Positions 52,710 through 63,321 are shown, numbered from the stretch's first letter. The stretch is 64,000 nt of DNA from Kiloniella sp. EL199 (GCF_900313065.1 NZ_OMPU01000010.1:372001-436000), one strand, 5' to 3'. Notes: generated by a model from the letters alone, not told the origin. Translations and numbers: made by a program.

Positions 52710-53780
52710 ATGCGAAAGCCAATTTTCGGCCTGTTGCCGTTTGTCGGTACTATTGCCCTTATGGTTCTCTTTGTACTTGTCCTGGGGGGGATAAATCCTA
52801 GAGTTGCCTTTGCTGATTTTACAGAGGGAAAAAAGGCGTTTGATGCTGAAGACTATTCAACTGCTTTTCGCTATTGGCACACCAGTGCGGATCAAGGTGA
52901 AGCGAAGTCGCAATTGGAGTTAGCGCGCCTTTATCGTGATGGCAAAGGTACAAATGAAGACAAGATTGTTGCCTCGCTTTATTTTACCTTGGCTGCCCAA
53001 CAGCAAATAAAAGTCGCAGCCAAAGAACAACAGGATCTCGTCGAGGGACTATCGGAAGAAGAACTGGTCCTGGCGCAGAAGCTTGTTGCGAGTTGGGAGC
53101 CGGTTGATGCGAAATCCAGCCCTGAAAAAACTGAACTGAATAGCCAGGAAAAGGAAGCGTTACGCTGGTTTAAAGCGGCAGAAAAAGGAACCGTCAAAAC
53201 AATTAAAGAAATGATCTCGGGCGGGATTGATCTCAATAAAAGAGATAAAGACGGCTGGACGGCCCTTATGTTGGCTGCTCTTAACAATCATAAAGTGACA
53301 TCCAAGATTTTGATTGAGGCAGGCGCTGACCTTAATATTGCTGATCCTTTGGGGATGACGGCATTGATGGCTGCGTCTGTGGCCGGAAACAAACTGCTGG
53401 TCGAGTTTATGGTTAAATCCGGTGCCGATATCGAACAGGAAGATACGGTCGGTGAAACGGCTGAATATATGGCTGAACAGGCCGGGCACGTGACGATCGC
53501 TCGCTACTTCTCGACACTGGAATTACCTGAAGAGCAGATTAAAGAGGCACAAGAACTTTTGATTGCTCTTGGTTATTTAGAGGGAAGTGCTGATGGCAAG
53601 ACAGGGCCAAAAACGTCTGAAGCCATAAAGAAATTTCAAAAGTCCAGTGGACAGAAACAAACCGGGCTTGTTCGTAAGCTGTTATTAGAAACTCTTGAAG
53701 ATAAAGTAACAAATAGGCCATTGCTTCCGGTTGAGAAAACAGAAAGCCCGTTTGAGGCCGCTTCAGTAACGGCGGAGTGA
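52710..53780 (+). CDS. Sel1-like/ankyrin/peptidoglycan-binding protein
   Basis: About 356 aa from ATG 52710 (earlier starts at 52677 and 52632 remain possible). A signal or anchor helix (FGLLPFVGTIALMVLFVLVLGG) is followed by a Sel1-type repeat (DYSTAFRYWHTSADQGEAKSQLELARLYRDGKGTNEDKIVASLYFTLA), then about three ankyrin repeats (DGWTALMLAALNNHKVTSKILIEAGADLNIADPLGMTALMAAS). A PG_binding_1 domain closes it (EAQELLIALGYLEGSADGKTGPKTSEAIKKFQKSSG). The mix suggests an envelope protein attached to peptidoglycan that binds partners in the periplasm. Function unknown. Confidence 0.82.
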   Translation: MRKPIFGLLPFVGTIALMVLFVLVLGGINPRVAFADFTEGKKAFDAEDYSTAFRYWHTSADQGEAKSQLELARLYRDGKGTNEDKIVASLYFTLAAQQQIKVAAKEQQDLVEGLSEEELVLAQKLVASWEPVDAKSSPEKTELNSQEKEALRWFKAAEKGTVKTIKEMISGGIDLNKRDKDGWTALMLAALNNHKVTSKILIEAGADLNIADPLGMTALMAASVAGNKLLVEFMVKSGADIEQEDTVGETAEYMAEQAGHVTIARYFSTLELPEEQIKEAQELLIALGYLEGSADGKTGPKTSEAIKKFQKSSGQKQTGLVRKLLLETLEDKVTNRPLLPVEKTESPFEAASVTAE

Positions 53781-54143
53781 TAAATCGTACTGCCAAGGAA
53801 ATTTGCTTTTTTCATAATGAGAGAGTACTTCTGGTCTGGCCTGTATCGCTGAACAGTTAAAGGATCCAACTCTTTTATTGACAAGAGTGGCTTAGATGTT
53901 TAGCTCCTCACAGCGTTTGAAGCGGGAAGATATCTCATCGTCAAAAAATGTGGGAAGTTTGGGAACTTTTGCCAGATTTTTGGTGTTATTGGTGATGTAT
54001 CGAAAGATATTTCAAATCAGAGACTCGACTCGAGTTACCTAAATCTATAAGGTAGCCCGTCATTCGCGGTAGCTGGGTATCTTGATAGGTGTTTTGGTTT
54101 TCGCTTCATATTTGATTTTAATTTACACTTTAAGGCAGTCTAG
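53781..54143. other. 363-bp gap before gcrA
   Basis: No supported gene. It should contain the gcrA promoter. A small hairpin ACTCTTTTATTGACAAGAGT (53868-53887) was noted, without a T-tract. No GANTC-rich cluster was obvious by eye. Confidence 0.45.
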
Positions 54144-54851
54144 ATGAACTGGACGGAAGAGCGTATTGAGCTTCTGAAAAAACTATGGGCAGAAGGCCAT
54201 AGTGCTTCACAAATAGGAAAAATGCTGGGCGTTTCTAAAAACGCTGTGGTTGGTAAAGCGCACCGGATGAAACTGGCGGCGAGACCTTCACCTATTAAAC
54301 GAAGTGCGAAAAGTGACGGTACGAAAAAAGATGCTCCGGCTAAAAAAGCAGCTCCTAAAGCTGCTAAGCCAGCAGCACCTGCGGCACCAAAACCAGCAGC
54401 CAAACCTGCTGCTGCGCCTGTCGCAGCGAAGCCAGTTGCTGCACATGTTCCGCCGAAACCAAAAGCGCCAGTGGCACCGGCTGCTCGTGTTGCTACACCG
54501 AGGCCTGTGACGCCTGCAGCTCAACCGACGCCTGAGGAAATTAAAGCTGCTTCACTGCCTGCAAAAGCACGTCGTAAAGCCAGCATGGATGCAGCTGATC
54601 GCAAACTTTTCAGTGGTGCAATGGAAAAGCGCAGAGGGCCAAAGTGTCTTTGGCCTCATGGTGATCCCGGGGATGCGGATTTCCATTTCTGTGGTGCACC
54701 GGCGGTTCCGGGGAAACCATATTGCGCTGAACATTGTGCTCGTGCTTACATTACCAAGAGCAGCCGTAACAGCAGTAATTCAGGTAACGAGCAGGAAAGC
54801 AGTGAAAGTGAGGCAGTCAAGCCAGGCGAAGCGGGTAGCAAACAAGCTTAA
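54144..54851 (+). CDS. gcrA: GcrA cell-cycle regulator
   Basis: 235 aa. The N-terminal DNA-binding domain MNWTEERIELLKKLWAEGHSASQIGKMLGVSKNAVVGKAHRMKL is diagnostic. Residues 60-135 are an Ala/Pro/Lys-rich linker. The C-terminal part PKCLWPHGDPGDADFHFCGAPAVPGKPYCAEHCARAY, with four Cys and His, is the sigma70-binding domain. GcrA works with sigma70 at CcrM-methylated (GANTC) promoters in alphaproteobacteria. The linker is longer than in Caulobacter (total 173 aa there). A terminator follows. Confidence 0.96.
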   Translation: MNWTEERIELLKKLWAEGHSASQIGKMLGVSKNAVVGKAHRMKLAARPSPIKRSAKSDGTKKDAPAKKAAPKAAKPAAPAAPKPAAKPAAAPVAAKPVAAHVPPKPKAPVAPAARVATPRPVTPAAQPTPEEIKAASLPAKARRKASMDAADRKLFSGAMEKRRGPKCLWPHGDPGDADFHFCGAPAVPGKPYCAEHCARAYITKSSRNSSNSGNEQESSESEAVKPGEAGSKQA

Positions 54852-54873
54852 GTCGTATTTTTACATGTAATGC

Positions 54874-54899
54874 AAAGGGTGCCTTTGGTGCCCTTTTTG
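54874..54899 (+). terminator. Terminator after gcrA
   Basis: AAAGGGTGCC and GGTGCCCTTT pair around TTT (two wobbles), followed by TTTT, 23 bp after the gcrA stop. Confidence 0.7.
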
Positions 54900-55089
54900 T
54901 TTGTGCTTGTATGCCTGAGAGCCAGCTTAATATAGCTATCGTGAACACGTGGCTTGTTAGCAGTACGTAAAAATCCCAATACTGCCAGACTTTCGCCAGA
55001 ATTATATGTTTATATAGGTGATATAAAGGTCTGTGAGTTTATTCTCGCTTTGTTGTGCAGGTCTTGATCAAAGATAAGAGGACGGTCTT

Positions 55090-55425
55090 GTGACAAAGAG
55101 TATTCAAAAGTTGAACGCTGACTTTAAGTTGAAACTTAAGAAGTTTTCTCTGTGTTTTGCCGTTTTAAGCGGTCTTGTTCTTTCATTTGCATTGCCTCAA
55201 CACAGCTGGGCACAGGAAGAAGAAAATCCGGGCGAACTCGCGCGTGAAAGCCTGGAGCTTATGATGAAGTCTCTCAGTCTTGTCATTGATTCCATCCCGC
55301 AATACGAAATGCCTGTTATTACTGAAAACGGTGATATTATTATCCGCCGCAAACAAAAAGATGACTGGGAAGATCTGGACGAAACCCCGGCACCTGAGGA
55401 AAACGAAGATTCCAAACAGATATAA
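55090..55425 (+). CDS. Small periplasmic protein, function unknown
   Basis: 111 aa from a GTG start with AAGAGGA upstream. A signal peptide ends near HSWAQ (about 42). The mature part has one amphipathic helix (GELARESLELMMKSLSLVIDSIPQYEMPVI), then ENGDIIIRRK and an acidic tail (EDLDETPAPEENED). I do not know a named family; proteins of this shape occur near gcrA in relatives, as I recall. It ends 9 bp before the convergent LysR gene's stop. Confidence 0.7.
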   Translation: MTKSIQKLNADFKLKLKKFSLCFAVLSGLVLSFALPQHSWAQEEENPGELARESLELMMKSLSLVIDSIPQYEMPVITENGDIIIRRKQKDDWEDLDETPAPEENEDSKQI

Positions 55426-55433
55426 ATTTTTGC

Positions 55434-56321
55434 CTATTTTATAGGGGCTCTTTTTGCTAAACCTTCTTTCAAGTGCTCAATGAGTAGACGTACTTTGGAA
55501 GAGAGCTGACGGTTATGTGGATAAATTGCCCAGATGCCTTCGTCTGAAGAGCGAAAATGATCCAATATAGGGACTAATTTACCTGTTTCTATGTACAATT
55601 GGACATAATAATCAGGCAATTGGATAAGGCCGATGCCTTTGAGTGCAGCATCCACAAGTGACCAACCGCTATTGCATTGCAAGTTTCCCTTTACGCGAAT
55701 TTGTCGTGTTTTTCCATTCTCTTCAAAACGCCATGTGTCCAGAGTTCCTCTCAAGCAATTATGTTGATCTAACTCTGTCAGATTTCGTGGTTTGGAGTTT
55801 TCTTTTAAGTATTCTGGTGATGCACAAATGTAATTTGTTCTTGATGAAAGCCGCTTTGCAATCATTGTACTGTCTTCAAGTTGACCTAGGCGGATTGCCA
55901 GATCGTAACTTTCGGCAACAAGATCTAGCTTGTGATTTGTAAGTGCTAAACTAATTCTCAGATCAGGATACTGTTTTGAGAAATCATTTATGAGAGGGGC
56001 GATAACATTTTCTCCATAGGTCACTGGGGCAGTCAGGTTCAATCTTCCTTGTGGTGATTGATTTAGATCGGTTACGACCCGTTCTGCTTCTTCCAAGCTA
56101 TCAAGTATCTGCCTACAGTGATTATAATAAATTTGGCCCGTTTCTGTTATGCTTACCTTTCTGGTTGTACGATAAAATAATTTAACGTTTAGTCGGCCTT
56201 CCAATACGTTAATTTGGCGACTTACTTGGGCTGTTGATATTCCCAAATGCCTAGATGCATCTGTAAAGCTCTTGCGTTCTGCGACGGCTACAAACTCTGT
56301 AACGCCTTCCCAATTATGCAA
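55434..56321 (-). CDS. LysR-family regulator divergent from adhC
   Basis: 295 aa; HTH NWEGVTEFVAVAERKSFTDASRHLGISTAQVSRQINVLEGRLNVKLFYRTTRKVSITETG, with the effector domain after residue 88. Divergent from the glutathione-dependent formaldehyde dehydrogenase gene across 165 bp that contains an 18-bp palindrome. LysR regulators encoded beside frmA/adhC commonly control it; target assignment is inference. Confidence 0.92.
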   Translation of the reverse strand: MHNWEGVTEFVAVAERKSFTDASRHLGISTAQVSRQINVLEGRLNVKLFYRTTRKVSITETGQIYYNHCRQILDSLEEAERVVTDLNQSPQGRLNLTAPVTYGENVIAPLINDFSKQYPDLRISLALTNHKLDLVAESYDLAIRLGQLEDSTMIAKRLSSRTNYICASPEYLKENSKPRNLTELDQHNCLRGTLDTWRFEENGKTRQIRVKGNLQCNSGWSLVDAALKGIGLIQLPDYYVQLYIETGKLVPILDHFRSSDEGIWAIYPHNRQLSSKVRLLIEHLKEGLAKRAPIK

Positions 56322-56361
56322 TTTTTTCTCCTTTGCCAGATCATTATTGGTATATTCTAAC

Positions 56362-56379
56362 TATTACTATATGGTAATA
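56362..56379. promoter_or_regulatory. 18-bp palindrome between lysR and adhC
   Basis: TATTAC and GTAATA flank a TATATG centre, 40 bp before the LysR start and about 108 bp before adhC. It has the T-N11-A shape expected of LysR boxes. Confidence 0.5.
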
Positions 56380-56471
56380 ATGTTTTGCAAATAACGGTAA
56401 TTGTATCGTATGTGAAATAGTTTAAGTCATAGCTAACAACGGACGACTAAATGTCGGAAGTTTTATTATGA

Positions 56472-57614
<1,143 letters not shown>

Positions 57615-57639
57615 TATTGAAAATAAAGAGTATCTGGAC

Positions 57640-57671
57640 GAAGTCGCATCGTTATGTGCGGCTTCGCTTTT
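57640..57671 (+). terminator. Terminator after adhC
   Basis: GAAGTCGCA and TGCGGCTTC pair (one wobble) and are followed by GCTTTTATT, 26 bp after the stop. Confidence 0.75.
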
Positions 57672-57724
57672 ATTATTGTGTGCTTGCAGTATTGATCTTT
57701 CAAAGGTACCTCATTTAAGCAGAG

Positions 57725-58993
57725 ATGAGTGAAAAAGGAACGGTTGGAATGTTTGATAGCCTTGGTGCTTTTGTTCCCGGTGGTAATATGACTTTTGAAG
57801 GGACCGAGAAAGGACCTTTGAAAGGCTTTGGCTTTGCAGTCAAGGATATCTATGACCTCAAAGGTTATGTGACGGGCTATGGCAACCCTGACTGGCAGAG
57901 CCGCCGCCGCCCTTCGAAAAAGCATGCTGCTGTTGTACAAAAGCTGCTGGATGCTGGGGCTATGGTCATTGGCAAGACGATCACTGACGAATTTGCCAGC
58001 AGTCTCGATGGGCAGAATTATCATTACGGTACACCGGCAAATCCCGAAGCTCCCGGTCGCATTCCCGGTGGTTCATCCAGTGGTTCAGCCTCTGCTGTGG
58101 CTGGCGGATTGGTTGATTTTGCTTTGGGGTCCGATACGGGGGGATCTATCCGTATACCGGGTAGCTATTGTGGTTTATTTGGTCTGCGACCTACCCATGA
58201 CCGAATAACGAAAGAAGGTGTTCTTCCCCTTGCAGACAGCTTTGACACCGTTGGCTGGTTCACTCGCGATGCCTGGTTACTTAATCTGGTTGGTGAAGTC
58301 CTGATGGAAGCCAAAGCGGATCAAGGGGCAATGCCAGAAAAGCTTTTGGTGGCAGTGGATGCCTTTGATGTGCTGGATGAAAAATCGCGGGCTGCGCTAA
58401 AACCACATCTGGACCGTTTGGAGCAGCGTTTGGGAAAGGCAGAATATGTTTCTCTGAACCCTGATAATCTGCACGTAATTGGTTTCGATGAGTCGCTTTC
58501 ACAAGGGCTACAGGGGTTGGCAACTCTTTTCCAGGTTGCTCAAGGGCGTGAAGTTATTGAAACTCATGGCGCATGGTTTGACCGTGTAAAACCAAAAATG
58601 GGGCCGGAAATTCAACAGCGCATGGATTGGCGAAAAACAATCACCGATGAACAGGTAAGTGAGGCTCTTGAAAAAAGATCTCTGTTCAAAGCACGGATGA
58701 AAGCCCTGATCCCAAGTAAGAGCGTTGTGTGTTTACCCTCTGCCCCGGGCATTGCCCCAAGAATTAATGAAGACCCTGATGTTTTGAACGCACACAGATC
58801 GAAAATCCTGTCTCTGACTTCTGCGTCTGGTTTAGCAGGAAACCCCCAGATTACCATGCCACTGGCAACTGTTGACGGATGCCCGCTTGGTCTCTCTTTA
58901 ATCGGACCTCATGGATCCGATCTGGAGCTTTTGGCCTTTGCGGAAAGCTTTTGTTCCATGGAAGATGAACAGCAAAGCCTTTCTCCTTTTTGA
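57725..58993 (+). CDS. Amidase (amidase signature family)
   Basis: 422 aa with the Ser-cisSer-Lys triad: Lys in VIGKTITDEFASS (about 81-93), cis-Ser in GRIPGGSSSGSASAVAGG (about 112-129) and the nucleophile Ser in GSDTGGSIRIPGSYCGLFGLRPTH (about 138-161). It hydrolyses a carboxamide to acid and ammonia. The C-terminal SGLAGNPQITMPLATVDGCPLGLSLIG is typical of the AtzF/indoleacetamide-type members. Substrate unknown. A MOSC-domain gene follows after 54 bp. Confidence 0.92.
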   Translation: MSEKGTVGMFDSLGAFVPGGNMTFEGTEKGPLKGFGFAVKDIYDLKGYVTGYGNPDWQSRRRPSKKHAAVVQKLLDAGAMVIGKTITDEFASSLDGQNYHYGTPANPEAPGRIPGGSSSGSASAVAGGLVDFALGSDTGGSIRIPGSYCGLFGLRPTHDRITKEGVLPLADSFDTVGWFTRDAWLLNLVGEVLMEAKADQGAMPEKLLVAVDAFDVLDEKSRAALKPHLDRLEQRLGKAEYVSLNPDNLHVIGFDESLSQGLQGLATLFQVAQGREVIETHGAWFDRVKPKMGPEIQQRMDWRKTITDEQVSEALEKRSLFKARMKALIPSKSVVCLPSAPGIAPRINEDPDVLNAHRSKILSLTSASGLAGNPQITMPLATVDGCPLGLSLIGPHGSDLELLAFAESFCSMEDEQQSLSPF

Positions 58994-59047
58994 TCAACTA
59001 AAGCTGGATGTGGTAATTTGATATCGCCTGAATGAAAGAGAATAATC

Positions 59048-59599
59048 ATGTCCTTTCGTAACCCAATGGTTATCGCAACAAGTTTGTGCCCAGAGCATAG
59101 CTTCTCCAAACCAACTGTTGATGCTTTGGAATTGATAACAGGGCAAGGGATAAAAGGCGATGCTCATTGTGGAGTGACAGTCAAACATCGTTCTCGTGTC
59201 GCCAAGGGGCCAAGCACGCCAAACTTACGGCAGGTACATTTGATTCATTCAGAACTTCATGCAGAATTGCTTGCAGCTGGCTTCAAGGTAGGTCCGGGTA
59301 TTATGGGGGAGAACATCACGACACAGGGTGTTGACCTGCTCAAATTACCAGTCGGAACGATTCTACGTTTGGGGGCAGAGGCCGTGATTTGGATTACGGG
59401 CTTAAGAAACCCCTGCAAACAGTTGGATGAATATCAACAAGGTTTGACGCAGGCTGTATTAGGGCGTGATGAACACAATAATCTTGTACGCAAAGCCGGG
59501 GTAATGGCAATGGTTCTCGAAGGCGGTATCGTGCAAGCCGGGGACAGAATTATTATTGAACTGCCCCCGCTACCACATAGGCCATTGGAAAAAATCTAA
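59048..59599 (+). CDS. MOSC-domain protein
   Basis: 183 aa. The MOSC fold with GIKGDAHCGVTVKHRSR (about 35-51), the HSELHAELLAAGFKVGPGIMGENITTQGVDLLKLPVGTILRLG block and the conserved cysteine in GLRNPCKQLDEYQQGL. MOSC proteins transfer sulfur or reduce N-hydroxylated compounds using molybdenum cofactor; this one resembles YiiM-type members. A link to the amidase upstream is only positional. Confidence 0.9.
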   Translation: MSFRNPMVIATSLCPEHSFSKPTVDALELITGQGIKGDAHCGVTVKHRSRVAKGPSTPNLRQVHLIHSELHAELLAAGFKVGPGIMGENITTQGVDLLKLPVGTILRLGAEAVIWITGLRNPCKQLDEYQQGLTQAVLGRDEHNNLVRKAGVMAMVLEGGIVQAGDRIIIELPPLPHRPLEKI

Positions 59600-59629
59600 A
59601 AGCCTAGAGTTCTGGTGACCAGATAATCT

Positions 59630-60154
59630 TTAATCGTCGTATTGAATGAGTGACGTGACGGGCAGTCCACCAAGTTTGTCCCGGCCTTTCAGGAAGTTCA
59701 GTTCAATAATACAGGCAATTCTTCTGACATCGGCACCAGCCTGTTTCATAAGTGCGACAGCGGCTTCCATAGTTCCCCCTGTTGCCAAGAGATCATCAAG
59801 CATGACGATGCGCTGGCCGGGTTTGATTGCATCTTCCTGAATTTCGATGGTGTCGGTGCCGTATTCCAGATCATAAGTATAGGGAATGGTTTTTCCCGGT
59901 AATTTGCCTTTTTTACGGATCATCATAAAGCCCATACCCAAACGCATTGCCAGCGGTGCAGCCAAAAGAAAACCACGGGATTCAATACCGGCGAGAACAT
60001 CGGGCTTTTCTTGTTCAATAACAGTGGCCAATTGTTCAATGGTTTCATGCCAGGCTTCTGCATGTGCCAGAAGGGTAGAGATATCATAGAAAAGAATACC
60101 GGGTTTGGGATAGTCTGGAACTTCCCGGATGTGATCTTTCAGATTGATGTTCAT
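59630..60154 (-). CDS. apt: Adenine phosphoribosyltransferase
   Basis: 174 aa; salvages adenine to AMP with PRPP. Motifs: [21 protein letters not shown], the [23 protein letters not shown] block, and the PRPP loop [20 protein letters not shown] (about 126-145). Typical length. The FxDISTLL sequence replaces the usual FRDITTLL, with F-Y-D instead of F-R-D. Convergent with the MOSC gene. Confidence 0.95.
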   Translation of the reverse strand: MNINLKDHIREVPDYPKPGILFYDISTLLAHAEAWHETIEQLATVIEQEKPDVLAGIESRGFLLAAPLAMRLGMGFMMIRKKGKLPGKTIPYTYDLEYGTDTIEIQEDAIKPGQRIVMLDDLLATGGTMEAAVALMKQAGADVRRIACIIELNFLKGRDKLGGLPVTSLIQYDD

Positions 60155-60539
60155 GGTCTCTATGATCCCTTATTCGCTGGTATTATTTAGACTTGGGTGG
60201 AAGGCTTTAGTTTCTGCCCTATAAATGACACTGATGTTTATGCAGAACTTGCGCTCGACTTGCAATGATTCGGCCACAAGACTTTGAAAGAGAAATATAG
60301 AGAAACAGCCAATTTCGCAGAACAAAGCAGCAATATAGATATCCTATCAGATACGATGAGAGAAGCTATCACGAAGTGGTGAGGTCTGTTGCCATGGCAT
60401 AAAGCTTATGGTGCTATCCAATAGATATTTCGGGAAGCAAAAATCTTGTGGTGGCAAGTGTTGCTTCCTATGTGAAGTATTCAAATTTTTCAGTTTGTTG
60501 TTTTCCAACTATACGATTTTTCAGGGCAGGAGAAGTCAC
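60155..60539. other. 385-bp gap between apt and the DUF302 gene
   Basis: It should contain two divergent promoters. The frame upstream of 60540 is open back to 60408 but gives a poor leader, so it is treated as noncoding. Nothing else was recognised. Confidence 0.45.
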
Positions 60540-61061
60540 ATGATCAGGCGTCGTTACGGTTTAATAGGATTTATTTTGAAATCATTACCTCTGTTAACAA
60601 TGGTTCTGTTCGGGAGTGTTGTGTCGCCGTCTTTATTCATGTCAGGGGCACAGGCGGATCAGGGATATCCCTATGAAGGGATGGTTGTTATGAAAACAGA
60701 GAAATCCTTTAAAACACTTGTCGATGACCTGAAATCTTCTATCAAAACAAACAAAATGGGGCTTGTTACACGTGCGAGTGCTTCTGGTGGTGCGGCTAAG
60801 GCGGGGATCACGATACCGGGGAACATGGTTGTCGGTGTTTATCGTAATGATTTTGCCCGGCGTATGCTGGCTGCATCCGTTCCAGCTGGCATTGAAGCGC
60901 CGATACGGTTTTATTTGACTGAAAGCAGTGACGGTACTTCTGTTTTGGCATACCGGAAACCAACTGCGGTTTTTGCGCCTTATGATTCTGCTGATCTGAA
61001 TGTTATGGCAAAAGAACTAGATGATATTTTTGAAGCCATTGCCAAGGGGGCGATAAAATAA
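60540..61061 (+). CDS. DUF302 periplasmic protein
   Basis: 173 aa from ATG 60540, with AGGAG nine bases upstream. A signal peptide (LKSLPLLTMVLFGSVVSPSLFMSGAQA) is followed by the DUF302 domain: MVVMKTEKSFKTLVDDLKSSIKTNKMGLVTRASAS, GNMVVGVYRNDFARRMLAASVPAGIEAPIRFYLTE and YRKPTAVFAPY. Function unknown; the fold may bind a small ligand. An imperfect 20-bp direct repeat follows the stop. Confidence 0.85.
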   Translation: MIRRRYGLIGFILKSLPLLTMVLFGSVVSPSLFMSGAQADQGYPYEGMVVMKTEKSFKTLVDDLKSSIKTNKMGLVTRASASGGAAKAGITIPGNMVVGVYRNDFARRMLAASVPAGIEAPIRFYLTESSDGTSVLAYRKPTAVFAPYDSADLNVMAKELDDIFEAIAKGAIK

Positions 61062-61063
61062 GT

Positions 61064-61103
61064 CTCATTTCAAGGTGGTTTTCCTCATTTTAAGGTGATT
61101 TTC
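61064..61103. repeat. Imperfect 20-bp tandem repeat
   Basis: CTCATTTCAAGGTGGTTTTC is followed at once by CTCATTTTAAGGTGATTTTC, two mismatches. It lies just past the DUF302 stop. Function unknown. Confidence 0.7.
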
Positions 61104-61264
61104 TAGGCATGTTATTTGTCTGGAATTGAGAACACGTAGTTATTGTAACCTCATGTCTTTGATGATGATGTGACCTTTTGTTATGGCTTTACCCTTTTGA
61201 GGTGATCGTTTAGAGAGGTATCTTTGATAAGCTTCGATACTGAGCTAATTCGAGAAGGCCACGA

Positions 61265-61909
61265 ATGAAACGGCGCGTTAAAGACCCCTTATCGGAAGCA
61301 AATAGTGATGAGCTTGCAGAAGGTCATTTGTTTTGTGACTTTGCAGGTGGTGCGGTTGGTCATCGATTAAAATTTGGGGGGGGCAGAGGGCAAGCTCTGC
61401 CAAAAGCTGCGGGCTTTACCAAGGGGCGGACGCCGACGGTTATAGACGCAACAGCAGGGTTTGGTCGGGATGCGTTTCTTCTGGCATCCCTGGGGGCCGA
61501 AGTTGTCTTGATCGAACGGTCTCCTGATGTACATGCAATGTTGGAAGAAGGGTTGGAAAGAGCACGCGTAGCCGATCCACAAATTGCGGCGATAGTTGCT
61601 AGAATGAAACTTCTCTTCGGTGATGCCAAAGAGCTTATCCCTGATTTGTCAGCAGATGTTATTGTGGTGGATCCGATGCATCCGCCACGGAAGACCAAGG
61701 CATTGGTGAAAAAAGAGATGAGAATTCTTCGAAGCTACGTTGGGTCAGACCCTGACGCCGAAGAGTTGGTGAAGGTGGCATTAAAAGTGGCAAAAAAACG
61801 TGTCGTTTTGAAGTGGCCTGCCAAGGGCGACCCTTTACCCAATATTAGAAAACCATCTCACCAACTGATGGGAAAGTCGACCCGTTACGATGTTTTTATG
61901 ACTGAGTAG
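61265..61909 (+). CDS. rsmJ: 16S rRNA (guanine-1516-N2)-methyltransferase RsmJ
   Basis: 214 aa class I SAM methyltransferase. TVIDATAGFGRDAFLLASLGAEVVLIERSPDV (about 59-90) is motif I and the acidic loop; the catalytic-type motif is VIVVDPMHPPRKTKALVKKEMRILRSYVG (about 134-162), which is diagnostic for RsmJ/YhiQ. The N-terminal LEGHL...FCDFAGGAVGHRLKFGGGRGQALPKAAG is typical. It methylates N2 of G1516 in 16S rRNA. Confidence 0.9.
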   Translation: MKRRVKDPLSEANSDELAEGHLFCDFAGGAVGHRLKFGGGRGQALPKAAGFTKGRTPTVIDATAGFGRDAFLLASLGAEVVLIERSPDVHAMLEEGLERARVADPQIAAIVARMKLLFGDAKELIPDLSADVIVVDPMHPPRKTKALVKKEMRILRSYVGSDPDAEELVKVALKVAKKRVVLKWPAKGDPLPNIRKPSHQLMGKSTRYDVFMTE

Positions 61910-62187
61910 ATTGCCATAAGTACTTGGGGAGCCTTTTGAAGTAATTTCCTAAAATTGTTTTTATCTGTTATTATTTCATAATGACGGGGATGTGGTTTTT
62001 GTTTTTTTATTCTCCTACAGTTGGTTGAAATCGTCGTAATTCATACGGCAAGAAAATATGATACGTGCGGCACGCACTCATTATTCACGAAGCCGGCTTT
62101 AAGTTGATCTTATCTGAAATCTACTGGCTTAAGTCGGTAGTGATTTAGTGCCGAAATGTCCTTATCTCCTTGTTGAGGTGTTTGCTG

Positions 62188-63030
62188 ATGTCGGCTAAAT
62201 GGATTTTCAAGTGCATATTGTTTTCTCTTTTCATTACCTTGCCTCTGGCCATTGCTCTTCTTTTGGCAATTTCTTCTGCCAAAGCTCAAAGTCTGGTTGA
62301 AATTCAAAAGAGAAAACTGCTTGTTGCCTCTATTGACTGGTGTCCTCAGTTATGCCCAAAGGCGAAGCAGGAAGGGTATATTATGGATACTGTGAAAGAG
62401 ATTTTTGCCGAAAGTCCTTATGAACTGGAAATTGTGACCTATCCCTGGTCTCGATCAATATATATGACACGAATGGGTGAAGTGCATGCCCTGTTATCGC
62501 CTGCTCGTGCTGAAGCGCCGGATCTCTTGTATCCAAAGGAAGAGGTCGGAGCTCAGAAAATGTGCTTCTTTGCGTCGCGCGGATCAGCGTGGACTTACCA
62601 GGGAGAAGCATCTTTAAAAGGACAGATGATTGGTATCGCCCACGACACGTCTATTGAAGAACTCAATGATTATATCGCAGAAAACAAAGAAGGATTTCAC
62701 TTTCTGACTTATGGTCCCCGTTATCTCCCACTGAGCTTTCGCATGGTTGATGGCAGGCGATTGAACAGTTTTCTTTTTACTTATAATTCAACGGTTTACG
62801 CGCTTAAGAAAGAGGGTTATGCCGATAAAATTGTATCTGCAGGCTGTGTGTCCAAAGCAAACGTCTATATGGCTTTTACGCCAGATTTGAATAAAAGGGC
62901 TTTTGTTCTGGAGGCAATGGAATATTTTGACCAGAAAATGAAAGCTCTGGTGCAAGCTGGGCGTGTCCCGGAGATTATGAAAGCTTATGGGTTACCAGAT
63001 TGGAAAGGGGCATTACCGTCTGTTTTTTAG
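62188..63030 (+). CDS. Family 3 solute-binding-like protein
   Basis: 280 aa from ATG 62188 (GAGG upstream). A signal peptide (LFITLPLAIALLLAISSAKA) precedes VEIQKRKLLVASIDWCPQLCPKAKQEGYIMDTVKEIF, the start of an SBP_bac_3 fold. The CPQLC pair may form a disulfide. It shares the style (weak similarity) of the protein at 18138-18920 and likewise has no permease or ATPase neighbours. Ligand unknown. Confidence 0.82.
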   Translation: MSAKWIFKCILFSLFITLPLAIALLLAISSAKAQSLVEIQKRKLLVASIDWCPQLCPKAKQEGYIMDTVKEIFAESPYELEIVTYPWSRSIYMTRMGEVHALLSPARAEAPDLLYPKEEVGAQKMCFFASRGSAWTYQGEASLKGQMIGIAHDTSIEELNDYIAENKEGFHFLTYGPRYLPLSFRMVDGRRLNSFLFTYNSTVYALKKEGYADKIVSAGCVSKANVYMAFTPDLNKRAFVLEAMEYFDQKMKALVQAGRVPEIMKAYGLPDWKGALPSVF

Positions 63031-63056
63031 AAGTTTATATCAGTTTTGTGTCATGA

Positions 63057-63095
63057 AGCTCCTGATACTCTTTGGTCAGGGGTTTTGTCTTTCTG
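63057..63095 (+). terminator. Weak terminator after the solute-binding gene
   Basis: CTCCTGA and TCAGGGG pair around a 10-nt loop, followed by TTTTGTCTTT. Confidence 0.55.
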
Positions 63096-63321
63096 CGTAT
63101 ACCAGCCACATAACTGTGAAACTACGCTTCTAACGATTAGATCTGATCGATTAAGAGGCGCTTTCACACTAGTAAACAGACGCTCATATACATTTGTGTC
63201 GTCGTAATCCTTCTATGTCAAAGAGAGCCTTGCCAGTAAGTTGGGTCATCAAAAAATGACCACCATCAGAGAGGGGCAACTGCTTTTCCATATTGATGAT
63301 GGTCGATATAGGAAAAATAAG

